DNA of 42,994 nt from a virus, in IMG/VR virus record IMGVR_UViG_3300031720_000009, positions 1 to 42,994 of that record; one strand, written 5' to 3'. Below the pieces are notes generated by a model that was not told the DNA's origin, made no database searches, and saw only the letters and a list, made by a program, of their open reading frames with translations. The position numbers and the translations under genes were made by a program. Shown in pieces: positions 5,934 through 12,520 of the stretch. Position 1 is the stretch's first letter. Every line of letters begins with the position of its first letter.

Positions 5934-6124
5934 CGCGTCTCCAAGGCGGCGGGCGCCGCCGCCACCTTGATCATTTTCTCGCAGGTCTGAAACCCGAAGA
6001 ACGGATGATCAACGAGATCCCACCGCACCTCGCGATCGCAGTGCAGGCAATGCTCCATGTCCGCATTCCAGCCGGTGATCGTTCGTCCGCCTTCGCAGGC
6101 TTTTTCGTCGCAGGCATTCATCAC
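5930..6124 (-). CDS. Small Cys-rich protein
   Basis: 64 residues; GGAGGAG sits eight bases before ATG 6124. NACDEKACEGG and EHCLHCDREV give two Cys pairs, followed by FFGFQTCEKM. Probably zinc-binding. It starts inside the 3' part of the gene at 6009-6320. Confidence 0.65.
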   Translation of the reverse strand: MMNACDEKACEGGRTITGWNADMEHCLHCDREVRWDLVDHPFFGFQTCEKMIKVAAAPAALETR

Positions 6125-6320
6125 GAGGGCTCCTCCGGGGCCGGGACGCCGCCATTCGATCGTGGTCCTTGATACGAATGCCTCCGAACTTCAGATGGCC
6201 GCAGTCCTCACACCAGAGGTATTCCGTGAGATTTCCGGGACGAGTCGTTCGCCACGGACCCCAACGGTGCCGGCGCAGACACCACCAGCAAAACCGCCTG
6301 CCCGCGTTTATCATCGGCAT
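6009..6320 (-). CDS. Zinc-ribbon-like protein, extended 3' overlap
   Basis: AAGGAG nine bases before ATG 6320 supports this start. FCWWCLRRHRW...YLWCEDCGHLKFG (residues 11-47) is a treble-clef or zinc-ribbon arrangement. After about residue 66 the frame continues another 37 residues of Arg-rich, low-complexity sequence inside the next gene. The original stop may have been lost there, because junctions nearby overlap by only 4 bp. Confidence 0.55.
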   Translation of the reverse strand: MPMINAGRRFCWWCLRRHRWGPWRTTRPGNLTEYLWCEDCGHLKFGGIRIKDHDRMAASRPRRSPRDECLRRKSLRRRTNDHRLECGHGALPALRSRGAVGSR

Positions 6321-6322
6321 GT

Positions 6323-7411
6323 CTATGGCTCCTTCCGGGCGCTGACTGGGCGCACTGCTCGTTTCTGACCCAGCACGTTGGCGTCTACTTCCTCGTCGCG
6401 ATCGCGGGTGGGGCGGCCGGACACGAGCACCTTGTTCAGCTTCGTGATGACGCCATCGAGATCCGCCGCACAGGCATAGCGGAGGCGTTCCTCTTCACTG
6501 TCCGGCGAGCGATTGTAGTGCCACGCCGTATCGCGATCTTTCTCCAACTGCGCGATCAGCGCGCGCAACCTCGCGAGGACGCCGTCGGTCTCTACTCCGT
6601 GGTTATGAGCCGCCACAGCGTCAGCAACATACCCGTCAATCGCGTGACGCGTATCTTGGAGGGCCTGCCGCAGCCCAGCGACGAGGGCGGCGGACTCCTC
6701 AGTAACCAAGTAGCGAGTAGCAAATGTCTCCTGACACTGCGAGGGTGATGATAGATAGCGCTGGATCGCATCAGCGTCCCGTCGTAGTTCATCTACTTTC
6801 GTTCGTAACAACTCACGCAACGGGTCGTAGTGACTGTCTCGCTTCATCTGCTCACGCTGTTCGTCTGTGAGCAACGCGGGCTCGCGGGGGGCGACGAGGG
6901 CGGCTGGAGCATTTGCCTGTGACGACCCGTCGGAAGTGGCGGAGAGGCGAGGATCGCCAGTCTGCGGCTTTCCCGCAGCGCCTTCGAACTCCGATCCCGC
7001 AGTCGTCATCACAGGCAAATTCGAGGAGTGGGGGACGACGAGGGCGGCGTCTACCTGCCCTGTTGGCGATAGACAGCCGACATGCTCAATGCCCAGCACG
7101 ACGAATTCGGGTTGCTGAAACGCCACCGTCATGTAGATCACGCGCTCGGCAAGTTGCTGCCCGCTATACGTCTGCGTGTCCGGCTCAAACTCCTTCAGCA
7201 CCAAGCAATCGCCGACCTGGTAGTCTCGGTCATTCCTGCGGATCTCGAACCGCTTCTGTCCCCGCTGAATGGCGCGGAAGAACTCCGGCCAGCATTTCAG
7301 AAGATGCGTCTTCCCATGCGGCGCGCGGGCGGGGCGGGCGTCTGGATCTCCTGATTCTTGATCGCAAATCACGCAGCGGCCTGCGTGGAAAACATGTACA
7401 CAGGCGCTCAT
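6323..7411 (-). CDS. ASCH/DUF3850 domain protein with long helical extension
   Basis: 362 residues. An N-terminal C/H cluster (CVHVFHAGRCVICD) is followed at about residues 35-105 by a DUF3850/ASCH-type module: KCWPEFFRAIQRGQKRFEIR, NDRDYQVGDCLVLKEFEP and TYSGQQLAERVIYMT. ASCH domains are PUA-like beta barrels that bind RNA or modified nucleic acids; DUF3850 proteins are common in phages and have no settled role. The remaining 250 residues are charged and helical (EREQMKRD, LRTKVDELRRDADAIQRYL, ARLRALIAQLEKDRD), unlike the usual stand-alone domain of about 80-100 residues. ATGA overlap upstream. Confidence 0.75.
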   Translation of the reverse strand: MSACVHVFHAGRCVICDQESGDPDARPARAPHGKTHLLKCWPEFFRAIQRGQKRFEIRRNDRDYQVGDCLVLKEFEPDTQTYSGQQLAERVIYMTVAFQQPEFVVLGIEHVGCLSPTGQVDAALVVPHSSNLPVMTTAGSEFEGAAGKPQTGDPRLSATSDGSSQANAPAALVAPREPALLTDEQREQMKRDSHYDPLRELLRTKVDELRRDADAIQRYLSSPSQCQETFATRYLVTEESAALVAGLRQALQDTRHAIDGYVADAVAAHNHGVETDGVLARLRALIAQLEKDRDTAWHYNRSPDSEEERLRYACAADLDGVITKLNKVLVSGRPTRDRDEEVDANVLGQKRAVRPVSARKEP

Positions 7412-7629
7412 GGCTGCCTCTGAGACGCCGCAATCAACCTATCGAGTAATGCGCTGGTCGCATGATGCAGCCGACGTGTCGCGGCCTCAAGTGTCTGATA
7501 GGCCTCTTCGTCGTTGGCGTAATCTTCCAGGCAGGGGCCTTCAACGGCATCGGTAAACCGACGATAAGCGCGATCGATCTCGTCAATCTCCGCAGCGATA
7601 TTCCCGATTCGATTTACTGTGCGGTTCAT
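7408..7629 (-). CDS. Helical hypothetical protein
   Basis: 73 residues, almost all helix (NRIGNIAAEIDEIDRAYRRF; LEAATRRLHHATSALLDRLI) with a coiled-coil look. ATGA overlaps at both ends bind it to the zinc-finger peptide upstream and the ASCH protein downstream. Confidence 0.6.
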   Translation of the reverse strand: MNRTVNRIGNIAAEIDEIDRAYRRFTDAVEGPCLEDYANDEEAYQTLEAATRRLHHATSALLDRLIAASQRQP

Positions 7630-7793
7630 TCCTGCCTCTCAGCGGAGGGCCGCTCCGCCGTATGTTTCCTGCAACAACTGGCCTCCGGCTTCACGCATTT
7701 CTGGTTTGTGCAGCGATACCAGCCACTACAGACACCATTCGTCTTGTGGCCGTAACAGCGGTAGCAGAAATGCTCATGAGCCCTGACGCTCAT
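7626..7793 (-). CDS. 55-residue Cys-rich zinc-finger-like protein
   Basis: ATG 7793 follows directly on the TAG of the upstream gene and its own stop overlaps the next start (ATGA). FCYRCYGHKTNGVCSGWYRC then TNQKCVKPEASCC: seven cysteines with a CxxC start, likely one or two bound zinc ions. The end AERPSAERQE resembles the VPPERP tails of the two upstream genes. Unknown role. Confidence 0.6.
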   Translation of the reverse strand: MSVRAHEHFCYRCYGHKTNGVCSGWYRCTNQKCVKPEASCCRKHTAERPSAERQE

Positions 7794-7985
7794 CTAGGGC
7801 CGCTCCGGAGGGACGCCAGCTAACACACGCTTCTTTCGTTCCGCGATGAATGTCGACGCCTCAGCACGAGTGCCAAATCGTACGAGCGTCTCTTGTCCCC
7901 ACGACGGACGGCCATCGGTATATCCGATGAACCGTTCGACGCGATAACGACCCTCTTTCTTGCGAATGCGAAATTGCGGAGTCAT
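7794..7985 (-). CDS. Hypothetical protein (tyrosine-recombinase arm-domain look-alike)
   Basis: 63 residues from ATG 7985 (ATGA overlap; CCGGAGCGGCC gives the ribosome site). FRIRKKEGRYRVERFIGY...TLVRFGTRAEASTFIAERKK resembles the beta-beta-beta-helix arm-binding domain found at the N-terminus of phage integrases, but no catalytic domain follows. It could be a stand-alone DNA-binding domain or simply share the fold. Ends GVPPERP, repeated from the upstream gene. Confidence 0.6.
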   Translation of the reverse strand: MTPQFRIRKKEGRYRVERFIGYTDGRPSWGQETLVRFGTRAEASTFIAERKKRVLAGVPPERP

Positions 7986-8656
7986 GGCCGCTCCGGCGGG
8001 ACGGGGAACGCGACCAAGGCTGCTTCCAATACGCGACATGAGTCGGTCAGTTGGCCGTGTAGCCGCCATTCCATGACCGCATGTTTCGCTGCCTCGATAA
8101 GGGCCTGCCACGGCGCCGGATCGGGGCGGGGCCCTACCTCGGCCCGTTGACTGAGTGATTCCGCGTGACCGATATGCAGCGCCGCAGGTCCATCAATCAA
8201 GGCATCGGGAAAGGCCGCGTGATACACCGACATCGCGGCACCATAGCCTTCCATGCTCGGCTCGAAGATTCTGGCCTGACGGTAGGCACGCAACCGAATG
8301 GCTTCTATCTCTGTTGAGAGAGAGTCGGACGGTTCTGACCCGTCTGCTGATTTCAGGCTGCTTTCACCAAGGAGCGTCTGGCGCGCATGTACGCCAACCT
8401 GTTGCGGTAGTACCCCCCCTTGATTACTCGTCAGGCTAGCCCCGTCCCTCAGCCCCTTTACCATCGGGAGCCCGTCACCATCCGGGCTGCGACTCTCACA
8501 CTGCTTCAACGTCTCCGCGATCGATCGGAACAGCTCGGCATTCTTCTGATGTTGCTGCTTCCACATCTGAGAACGCGTGCGTTTCCCGCGATCGTCTTGC
8601 CATGCCGCTTCCCGCTCCACAAATTCAATTTGGTCGGCGATCGATCGCTCCGTCAT
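7982..8656 (-). CDS. Hypothetical protein, helical
   Basis: 224 residues. N-terminal helices (DQIEFVEREAAWQDDR; MWKQQHQKNAELFRSIAETL), a low-complexity centre, then LSTEIEAIRLRAYRQARIFE and WQALIEAAKHAVMEWRLHG. GGGTAGGGGG precedes the ATG. Its last residues PVPPERP and the underlying DNA (GTCCCGCCGGAGCGGCC) recur at the end of the following gene. Function unknown. Confidence 0.6.
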   Translation of the reverse strand: MTERSIADQIEFVEREAAWQDDRGKRTRSQMWKQQHQKNAELFRSIAETLKQCESRSPDGDGLPMVKGLRDGASLTSNQGGVLPQQVGVHARQTLLGESSLKSADGSEPSDSLSTEIEAIRLRAYRQARIFEPSMEGYGAAMSVYHAAFPDALIDGPAALHIGHAESLSQRAEVGPRPDPAPWQALIEAAKHAVMEWRLHGQLTDSCRVLEAALVAFPVPPERP

Positions 8657-8665
8657 CCCCCTACC

Positions 8666-8773
8666 CTACTTTTTGAAAGACGATAACGACGAAGATGATC
8701 CGCGTATACAGTCCGGTGACGCTGGCCCGAGCGTCCCGTCCACGCGAAAGGACCGCAACGAGATGATCGTCAT
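8666..8773 (-). CDS. 35-residue Ser-rich peptide
   Basis: ATG 8773 overlaps the upstream stop (TGATG). MTIISLRSFRVDG then a Ser-rich end (GSSSSLSSFKK). Only the junction geometry supports it. Confidence 0.4.
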   Translation of the reverse strand: MTIISLRSFRVDGTLGPASPDCIRGSSSSLSSFKK

Positions 8774-9087
8774 CAGTTGATCTCTTTCTTCGCGGCCTCG
8801 AATGCCTCGTCGAACGCTTTCCTGACGTTCTTCGCGGCCATGATGTCCCACGCGCCTTGAATCTGAGACTTCATCATGACCATGAACTTCTTGTAGTCAT
8901 CAGCCGACAATGATTCGCTGAGTTGGACCGCGATCCATGGCAACGCCCCAATGATCGAGGCCGTCGCTCTCGGGAAATCCTGCGCGCCGCCAGCGGCCTC
9001 AATGATGGCAACAATGGACGGAGGTAGATAGACACCGACGCGGTGATAACCTTCCGACAACGGGCGCTCTTCGTTTTTTGTCGTCAT
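8773..9087 (-). CDS. Hypothetical protein, possibly RHH-like N-terminus
   Basis: 104 residues. RVGVYLPPSIVAIIEAAGGA followed by FPRATASIIGALPWIAVQL resembles strand, helix, helix with a central small-residue turn, as in RHH proteins; the second half is charged helix (DDYKKFMVMMKSQIQGAW; VRKAFDEAFEAAKKE). The DNA-binding assignment is tentative. Confidence 0.6.
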   Translation of the reverse strand: MTTKNEERPLSEGYHRVGVYLPPSIVAIIEAAGGAQDFPRATASIIGALPWIAVQLSESLSADDYKKFMVMMKSQIQGAWDIMAAKNVRKAFDEAFEAAKKEIN

Positions 9088-9232
9088 CAGCGATCACTTA
9101 TCTCCATCGGCGGTTGTCTCGCGGTAGCCACTCCGGTCACTCATCTCCGGAGGACTGTATTCGCGAAAACTCTCTCTTCGTCTGTCCGCTCGCCCCGGCG
9201 CGGCGCCCCGCCGGCGATCGGCGCGGCCGGCG
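9088..9232 (-). other. Intergenic, GC-rich patch
   Basis: No convincing gene. A 16-codon frame (9094-9144, MSDRSGYRETTADGDK) follows GGAG but with only one base of spacing. The interval 9190-9235 is extremely G+C-rich with several overlapping palindromes (GGCGCGGCGCC, GCCGGC, GGCCGGC), so a strong RNA structure is likely between the flanking genes. No U-tract, so not an obvious terminator. Confidence 0.4.
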
Positions 9233-9562
9233 TCACCCTTCCTCGCTTCGGCAGTTCTCGCACAACGTCGACAGTCCGCAGTCGAACTGATCATATGAGC
9301 CAGCGATGAACGTCCCGCAGCCACCGCAATAGCCCGCCTTCACCGCATGCTCACTGCACAGATACTCTTCGACTGCCTCCTCGAAGGGCGGCAAGCGACA
9401 TTCAATGCCAGGATTCGGACAGTTGGGCTCTTCGCAGCAGTGATGATCAGTCTCGAACAAGAAGCCGCTGTGGCAGTTGCAGCAATGCACGTCCATCGCC
9501 GTGCCATGCTGGCAGACATAGTCGCCAGAGTCATCCTGCCGAATCTTTTCGGGCTCACGCAT
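9233..9562 (-). CDS. Cysteine-rich multi-zinc protein
   Basis: 109 residues from ATG 9562; GAGGAG nine bases upstream favours this over an earlier TTG. Cysteines occur as YVCQHG, VHCCNCHS, HHCCEEPNCPNPGIEC, YLCSEH, GYCGGCGTF, FDCGL and LCENC: at least 13, enough for three to four zinc sites. No enzymatic motif seen. The high Cys/His content matches many of the neighbours. Confidence 0.65.
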   Translation of the reverse strand: MREPEKIRQDDSGDYVCQHGTAMDVHCCNCHSGFLFETDHHCCEEPNCPNPGIECRLPPFEEAVEEYLCSEHAVKAGYCGGCGTFIAGSYDQFDCGLSTLCENCRSEEG

Positions 9563-9629
9563 GGGCCGGCGCTCCTCTGGACGCGACAATCAGTGCAAGT
9601 ACAAGGCACGAAGACTCTTACGCGCGTGG

Positions 9630-10052
9630 TCAGCCCGTGCTTTTCTCAACGTCCGGATCTACCGCGTCGACGGACGGTGGTGTTTCCAACGGAAGCGTCA
9701 TGCGCCCAGAAATGAAGGCGTCGAACTTCATTGCCCCGATCACTATCGCATCCATCGTCGCTGGACGAATCACAGAGCCATTGCTCCGTGCTTGCGAATG
9801 CGCCTCGCGGAGATATTCAGCATCCTTAATGATCAGATGTTGATAGGCTTGGATCGACAACATCAGCGCTGTCGTGCGGCGCTTCTCCTCTTTCGTGAGA
9901 TCAAGGTGCATCTGCGTCGGATCGAACGCCGTGTCGCTCTCTTCGAGCACCTGGGTATCGACATCGACGGGTTCTCCGGTCTCGGCATTGACCGTAGCAA
10001 TCTCGAAACCGCCGCCACTGCCGGGCACTTCTACACGAGTTTTCTTAGACAT
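9630..10052 (-). CDS. Hypothetical protein with AVDPD tail
   Basis: 140 residues from ATG 10052 (TGATG overlap). N-terminus SKKTRVEVPGSGGGFEIATV, middle helical region KEEKRRTTALMLSIQAYQHL and EYLREAHSQARSNG. The C-terminus PSVDAVDPDVEKSTG comes from a boundary element. Family not recognised. Confidence 0.65.
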   Translation of the reverse strand: MSKKTRVEVPGSGGGFEIATVNAETGEPVDVDTQVLEESDTAFDPTQMHLDLTKEEKRRTTALMLSIQAYQHLIIKDAEYLREAHSQARSNGSVIRPATMDAIVIGAMKFDAFISGRMTLPLETPPSVDAVDPDVEKSTG

Positions 10053-10246
10053 CAGTGACTTATCTCCCTCTCGTCGCCGCGGTAGATCCAGTCCTCGCAG
10101 ATAGCGTAGAACCGTCCACGCGCGCCACATTCGTCTTCGTTCGTTTCGCCTCTTGCCTTCATCGGGGCGCCCGCCCGGCCCGCGGACGATCCGCTAGGCT
10201 CTTTGCCTTCACGCAACTCTTTCAAATTGCACAGGCGCTCTGGCAT
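10052..10246 (-). CDS. Small hypothetical protein, start uncertain
   Basis: 64 residues from ATG 10246; an internal ATG at 10162 would give 36 residues. Charged sequence, with an end reading FYAICEDWIYRGDEREISH. Neither start has a clear ribosome site. Its 3' end carries the 21-bp boundary element in antisense (10073-10093) and its stop overlaps the next start (TGATG). Confidence 0.45.
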   Translation of the reverse strand: MPERLCNLKELREGKEPSGSSAGRAGAPMKARGETNEDECGARGRFYAICEDWIYRGDEREISH

Positions 10247-10634
10247 CCGTGAATTCACGCCCAGGCATCGACGGCATTGTGAACGTCTTCGTGGCGACGA
10301 TGATCCACCGCTCATTCACCTTGCCTGTCACGAGCTCATGACACGTCAGACATAAACAGAGCGCGGCCTTTGACTCAAATCGCAAGTCCCCGCCGCGCCC
10401 ATGAATGTGATGCACCTCGCAGCGTTCTGGCACGCGCGCAACCACCACTTTGACGGCTCTCAAGCACTTCCGACACTGATAGCGATCGCGCGCACGGACT
10501 TCGGATTTGAACGCCTTGTCGTCAATGACGGTCACCTTGCGACCGGCGACGGTCTGCTCAAGCCTTGATTGGCCTTTATGCAGCCACTTGCCACGCCGTG
10601 CCGCATCCACTTCGGCCATCGTCATCAACTTCAC
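10209..10634 (-). CDS. HNH endonuclease
   Basis: 141 residues from GTG 10634 (GTGA overlap). The HNH core is in the second half: YQCRKC (about residue 53) and CLTCHELV supply the structural Cys pairs, ERCEVHHIHGRGGDLRFESK supplies the catalytic HH, and the segment closes at LCLTCHELVTGK. This matches McrA-like HNH proteins that nick or cut DNA with a single metal ion. In phages they often sit near packaging genes; here it sits among small accessory genes instead. Confidence 0.8.
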   Translation of the reverse strand: MKLMTMAEVDAARRGKWLHKGQSRLEQTVAGRKVTVIDDKAFKSEVRARDRYQCRKCLRAVKVVVARVPERCEVHHIHGRGGDLRFESKAALCLCLTCHELVTGKVNERWIIVATKTFTMPSMPGREFTDARAPVQFERVA

Positions 10635-10786
10635 CGTTGCGTCGCCTCGCGTAAATACTCCAGCCGCTTCAGTTCGGGATTGTCATTCGGCGACAAACAC
10701 GCGTCACAGATTTCCACGTTCACCGCCGCGGACGAATATACGCGCTTCTCTTTCCTACAGACGCGACAGAGGATGACCCACTTCAT
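10631..10786 (-). CDS. 51-residue zinc-ribbon protein
   Basis: MKWVILCRVCRKEKRVY, then EICDACLSPNDN: two CxxC knuckles about 22 residues apart. Its stop overlaps the GTG of the HNH gene, so the two are probably translated together. Confidence 0.6.
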   Translation of the reverse strand: MKWVILCRVCRKEKRVYSSAAVNVEICDACLSPNDNPELKRLEYLREATQR

Positions 10787-11037
10787 CGGTCGCGCTGCTT
10801 TCCGAGGATCCGCTCGTAGGCTTTCTCGCGGGCTTCCGTGGCGATCGGATCGCTCTCGCGTTTCACGAAATCGCCGAGTTTGTCGTGGACCACCCATCCG
10901 ATGATCTCAGAATCGGGAAAGCGTTCGTACCGCAGATACGACGTGCACCATCGGCAGGCGATCTCGAGCCCTTCAAGGGGCACGCGTGGGCCGTAGTGCT
11001 TCAGCGTATCTGAGCAGCAGCGTGGGAGACCGGTCAT
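10783..11037 (-). CDS. Cys-containing hypothetical protein
   Basis: 84 residues from ATG 11037 (ATGA overlap). PRCCSD and IACRWCTSY could form a metal site; then GWVVHDKLGDFVKRESDP and a helical end. Longer upstream frames run through the neighbouring membrane gene and are not credible. Confidence 0.6.
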   Translation of the reverse strand: MTGLPRCCSDTLKHYGPRVPLEGLEIACRWCTSYLRYERFPDSEIIGWVVHDKLGDFVKRESDPIATEAREKAYERILGKQRDR

Positions 11038-11219
11038 GATTTGCGCCCCATCCGCGCGATGGCCTCCATCGAGATCCGACCGAGCCGAGACATGTCGCGT
11101 GCCCGTCGGCGGTGCCACCATCGAGCCAGGGCAATCGTCGCCAAACCAGCCCCGACGGCAAAGCCCGCCAGGAGACACCAGACCACCAGGAGCACGGCGA
11201 TCAGCTCAACCCACTTCAT
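11034..11219 (-). CDS. Small single-pass membrane protein
   Basis: 61 residues from ATG 11219, overlapping the RHH stop (ATGA). MKWVELIAVLLVVWCLLAGF continues to about residue 32 as one long hydrophobic helix, followed by a very basic tail (RWWHRRRARDMSRLGR), giving N-out/C-in topology. Unknown role. Confidence 0.6.
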   Translation of the reverse strand: MKWVELIAVLLVVWCLLAGFAVGAGLATIALARWWHRRRARDMSRLGRISMEAIARMGRKS

Positions 11220-11383
11220 TGCTGCGCCTCCAATTCTGCCCGACGAATCAGACCCTGCTCCACAAGCTCGCGGATCATGAACGCGATCGTGCGCTTTTCT
11301 GACTTCGCAATCTTTGAGATTTTGGCGAATAGCGGATCGGGAAGCCGCAATGGATAGGTCGTCCCGTAAATCGTGCGCTTCAT
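11216..11383 (-). CDS. Ribbon-helix-helix (Arc/CopG-like) regulator
   Basis: 55 residues. Strand TYPLRLPDPLFAKI, helix SKIAKSEKRTIAFMIREL and end VEQGLIRRAELEAQQ follow the RHH plan, with the basic turn KRTIAF. It is the first gene of its transcription unit; immediately upstream lie two tandem TTCCACAATC units and an inverted half-site (11385-11411), inside its own promoter, so autoregulation is likely. It may also control the diverging plus-strand RNA at 11443. Confidence 0.75.
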   Translation of the reverse strand: MKRTIYGTTYPLRLPDPLFAKISKIAKSEKRTIAFMIRELVEQGLIRRAELEAQQ

Positions 11384-11384
11384 G

Positions 11385-11411
11385 TTCCACAATCTTCCAC
11401 AATCGTGGAAG
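11385..11411. promoter_or_regulatory. Candidate RHH operator
   Basis: TTCCACAATC occurs twice in tandem (11385-11394, 11395-11404). The second copy also forms a perfect inverted repeat CTTCCAC-AATC-GTGGAAG (11394-11411). It lies between the -35 box (11415-11420) and the RHH start codon (11383), where a bound dimer pair would block transcription. Confidence 0.6.
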
Positions 11412-11420
11412 CCGTGTCAA
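11392..11420 (-). promoter_or_regulatory. Leftward promoter of the RHH operon
   Basis: On the complement: perfect TTGACA (11415-11420), 17-bp spacer, weak -10 GAAGAT (11392-11397). The -10 falls inside the operator repeats. Confidence 0.4.
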
Positions 11421-11427
11421 GGGTTTT

Positions 11428-11436
11428 TGCTATACT
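11428..11436 (+). promoter_or_regulatory. Extended -10 promoter, rightward
   Basis: TGCTATACT: TGn motif plus TATACT, an extended -10 that can work without a good -35 box, and none is seen at the right distance. It points away from the RHH gene into non-coding sequence. Confidence 0.45.
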
Positions 11437-11442
11437 TGATTC

Positions 11443-11540
11443 GTCGGATCCACAAAAGCTGATTACTGATGGCCGTAAAGGCCTCAGGCAGCAACCCCTA
11501 GGCGGTCAGTTCAGAGATGGGCTGACCGCTTAGCCATTTC
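11443..11540 (+). ncRNA. Candidate structured RNA
   Basis: Starting about seven bases after the extended -10. Hairpin 1: CTGA-GGCC (11466-11474, one bulged T) with GGCC-TCAG (11480-11487), loop GTAAA. Hairpin 2: CTAGGCGGTCAG (11498-11509) with CTGACCGCTTAG (11522-11533), a 12-bp stem with one G-U pair and a 12-nt loop. On the other strand that pair becomes an A-C mismatch, so the plus-strand transcript folds better. A C-rich linker (GCAGCAACCCC) faces a G-rich loop (GATGGG) and could pair with it. No protein frame fits. Known riboswitch or ribozyme classes were considered and none matched. Confidence 0.4.
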
Positions 11541-11562
11541 TGGAACATTTGCCGTGGAGGAA

Positions 11563-11916
11563 TTAATCGAGGGAAATTTCGAAGAAGCGTTGCCGACTGG
11601 GCGCGAGATCGCGCGTCCGTTCGTGGACCGTCACGACCGTATCATATTCGCGTTCATACCAGGCGATGTATTGCGCCTGCGTGACCTCCCGCAACGTGAA
11701 GAAGGGCTGGGCGGAGCTTCCGCCTGGATGCTCCAACTGTTCTTGACGCGCGAGACCGACCGGAGCGGTGCCCATGTGGGCCGGGACCTGTACCGCTTTA
11801 CCCATGCGGATGGATTCGTAGGCTTGTCGACGGACTCGTTTGATCGTCCGACCCACGGCACGCGGATCATGGACCTGCCCCACGGGCAGGCCTTTCATTC
11901 CAGTGACGATCATCAT
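11563..11916 (-). CDS. Hypothetical protein
   Basis: 117 residues from the double ATG at 11916; a TTG at 11934 is in frame but less likely. Basic helical stretch (RTIKRVRRQAYESIRMGKAV), then PFFTLREVTQAQYIAWYERE and a charged C-terminus. No signal peptide. Last gene before the non-coding block, on the exported/membrane protein cluster. Confidence 0.6.
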   Translation of the reverse strand: MMIVTGMKGLPVGQVHDPRAVGRTIKRVRRQAYESIRMGKAVQVPAHMGTAPVGLARQEQLEHPGGSSAQPFFTLREVTQAQYIAWYEREYDTVVTVHERTRDLAPSRQRFFEISLD

Positions 11917-11983
11917 CGACACACTTGCACCCAACCAGTCGCCGGCCGCAAGGAGGTATCGAGTCCCTGCACCAGCAGCCAGC

Positions 11984-12406
11984 CTACTGACCCGACAGAT
12001 TGGTTGGGGCAGAAGGGACCGCAGCCGTCGCCGTCAACGTGAAGACATTCGACTTCGCCCCCTCAGAGGTCCCAGCTACTGCTGTGGTCTGCAACGTATG
12101 GACCCCTGGGGTGGAGGGCACGACGTAACTCCCGCTGTAGACCGTCTTCCCGCTCACGGCGGAGGTCGTGCCTTTCGTCATCGTGATCGGCGTGCCGGTG
12201 CCGTTGTCATAGAGCTTGAACGACGTCGGGGCGACATTCACGGTGCCGCTCTGGTCCTTGCCGTCGTTGCAGTGCTGCAGCGTGAGCGTGGCGCCGACGA
12301 TGGCCGATCCGTTCGTCGGTTGGGGGGTGTCACAGTAATGGGCCTGGGCCGCCACAAGGCGAGGCGTCAGCAGGAACAATGCAAAAAGAAGCAACGATCG
12401 TTTCAT
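11984..12406 (-). CDS. Exported Ig-like beta protein
   Basis: 140 residues with a Sec signal peptide: MKRSLLLFALFLLTPRLVAA, cleavage probably after VAA or AQA. The mature part has two cysteines early (HYCDTP, LQHCND), which may form a disulphide in the periplasm. It continues as a Thr/Ser/Gly-rich beta domain (YSGSYVVPSTPGVHTLQTTA) like a bacterial Ig-like or fibronectin-type repeat. A perfect AGGAGGT seven bases before the ATG predicts high expression. Phages sometimes export proteins that block adsorption or modify the envelope; that role is inference. Confidence 0.7.
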   Translation of the reverse strand: MKRSLLLFALFLLTPRLVAAQAHYCDTPQPTNGSAIVGATLTLQHCNDGKDQSGTVNVAPTSFKLYDNGTGTPITMTKGTTSAVSGKTVYSGSYVVPSTPGVHTLQTTAVAGTSEGAKSNVFTLTATAAVPSAPTNLSGQ

Positions 12407-12487
12407 TCAAAGACCTCCTATGTTAAGATTCAGTTTGGTTTGGGACCTTCCTTGGCTCTCATCATGGAATGTCTCTGTGGTTGGAAG

Positions 12488-12520
12488 AGGCCGTGAGTGA
12501 CATCGCGGCCTTTTCTTTTT
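12488..12520 (+). terminator. Rho-independent terminator, rightward orientation
   Basis: AGGCCG (12488-12493), 12-nt loop, CGGCCT (12506-12511), then TTTTCTTTTT (12511-12520). The T-run reads on the plus strand, so it stops transcription coming from the left even though the flanking genes run leftward. It could limit antisense transcripts such as one from 11428. Confidence 0.55.

Noticed and set aside
7794-7985. Integrase
   Set aside because: Only an arm-domain-like pattern; no catalytic R...HxxR...Y domain is present here or elsewhere.
11466-11533. SAM-I or other known riboswitch (GCAACC box)
   Set aside because: The surrounding helices and kink-turn of SAM-I are absent, and no gene follows on that strand.
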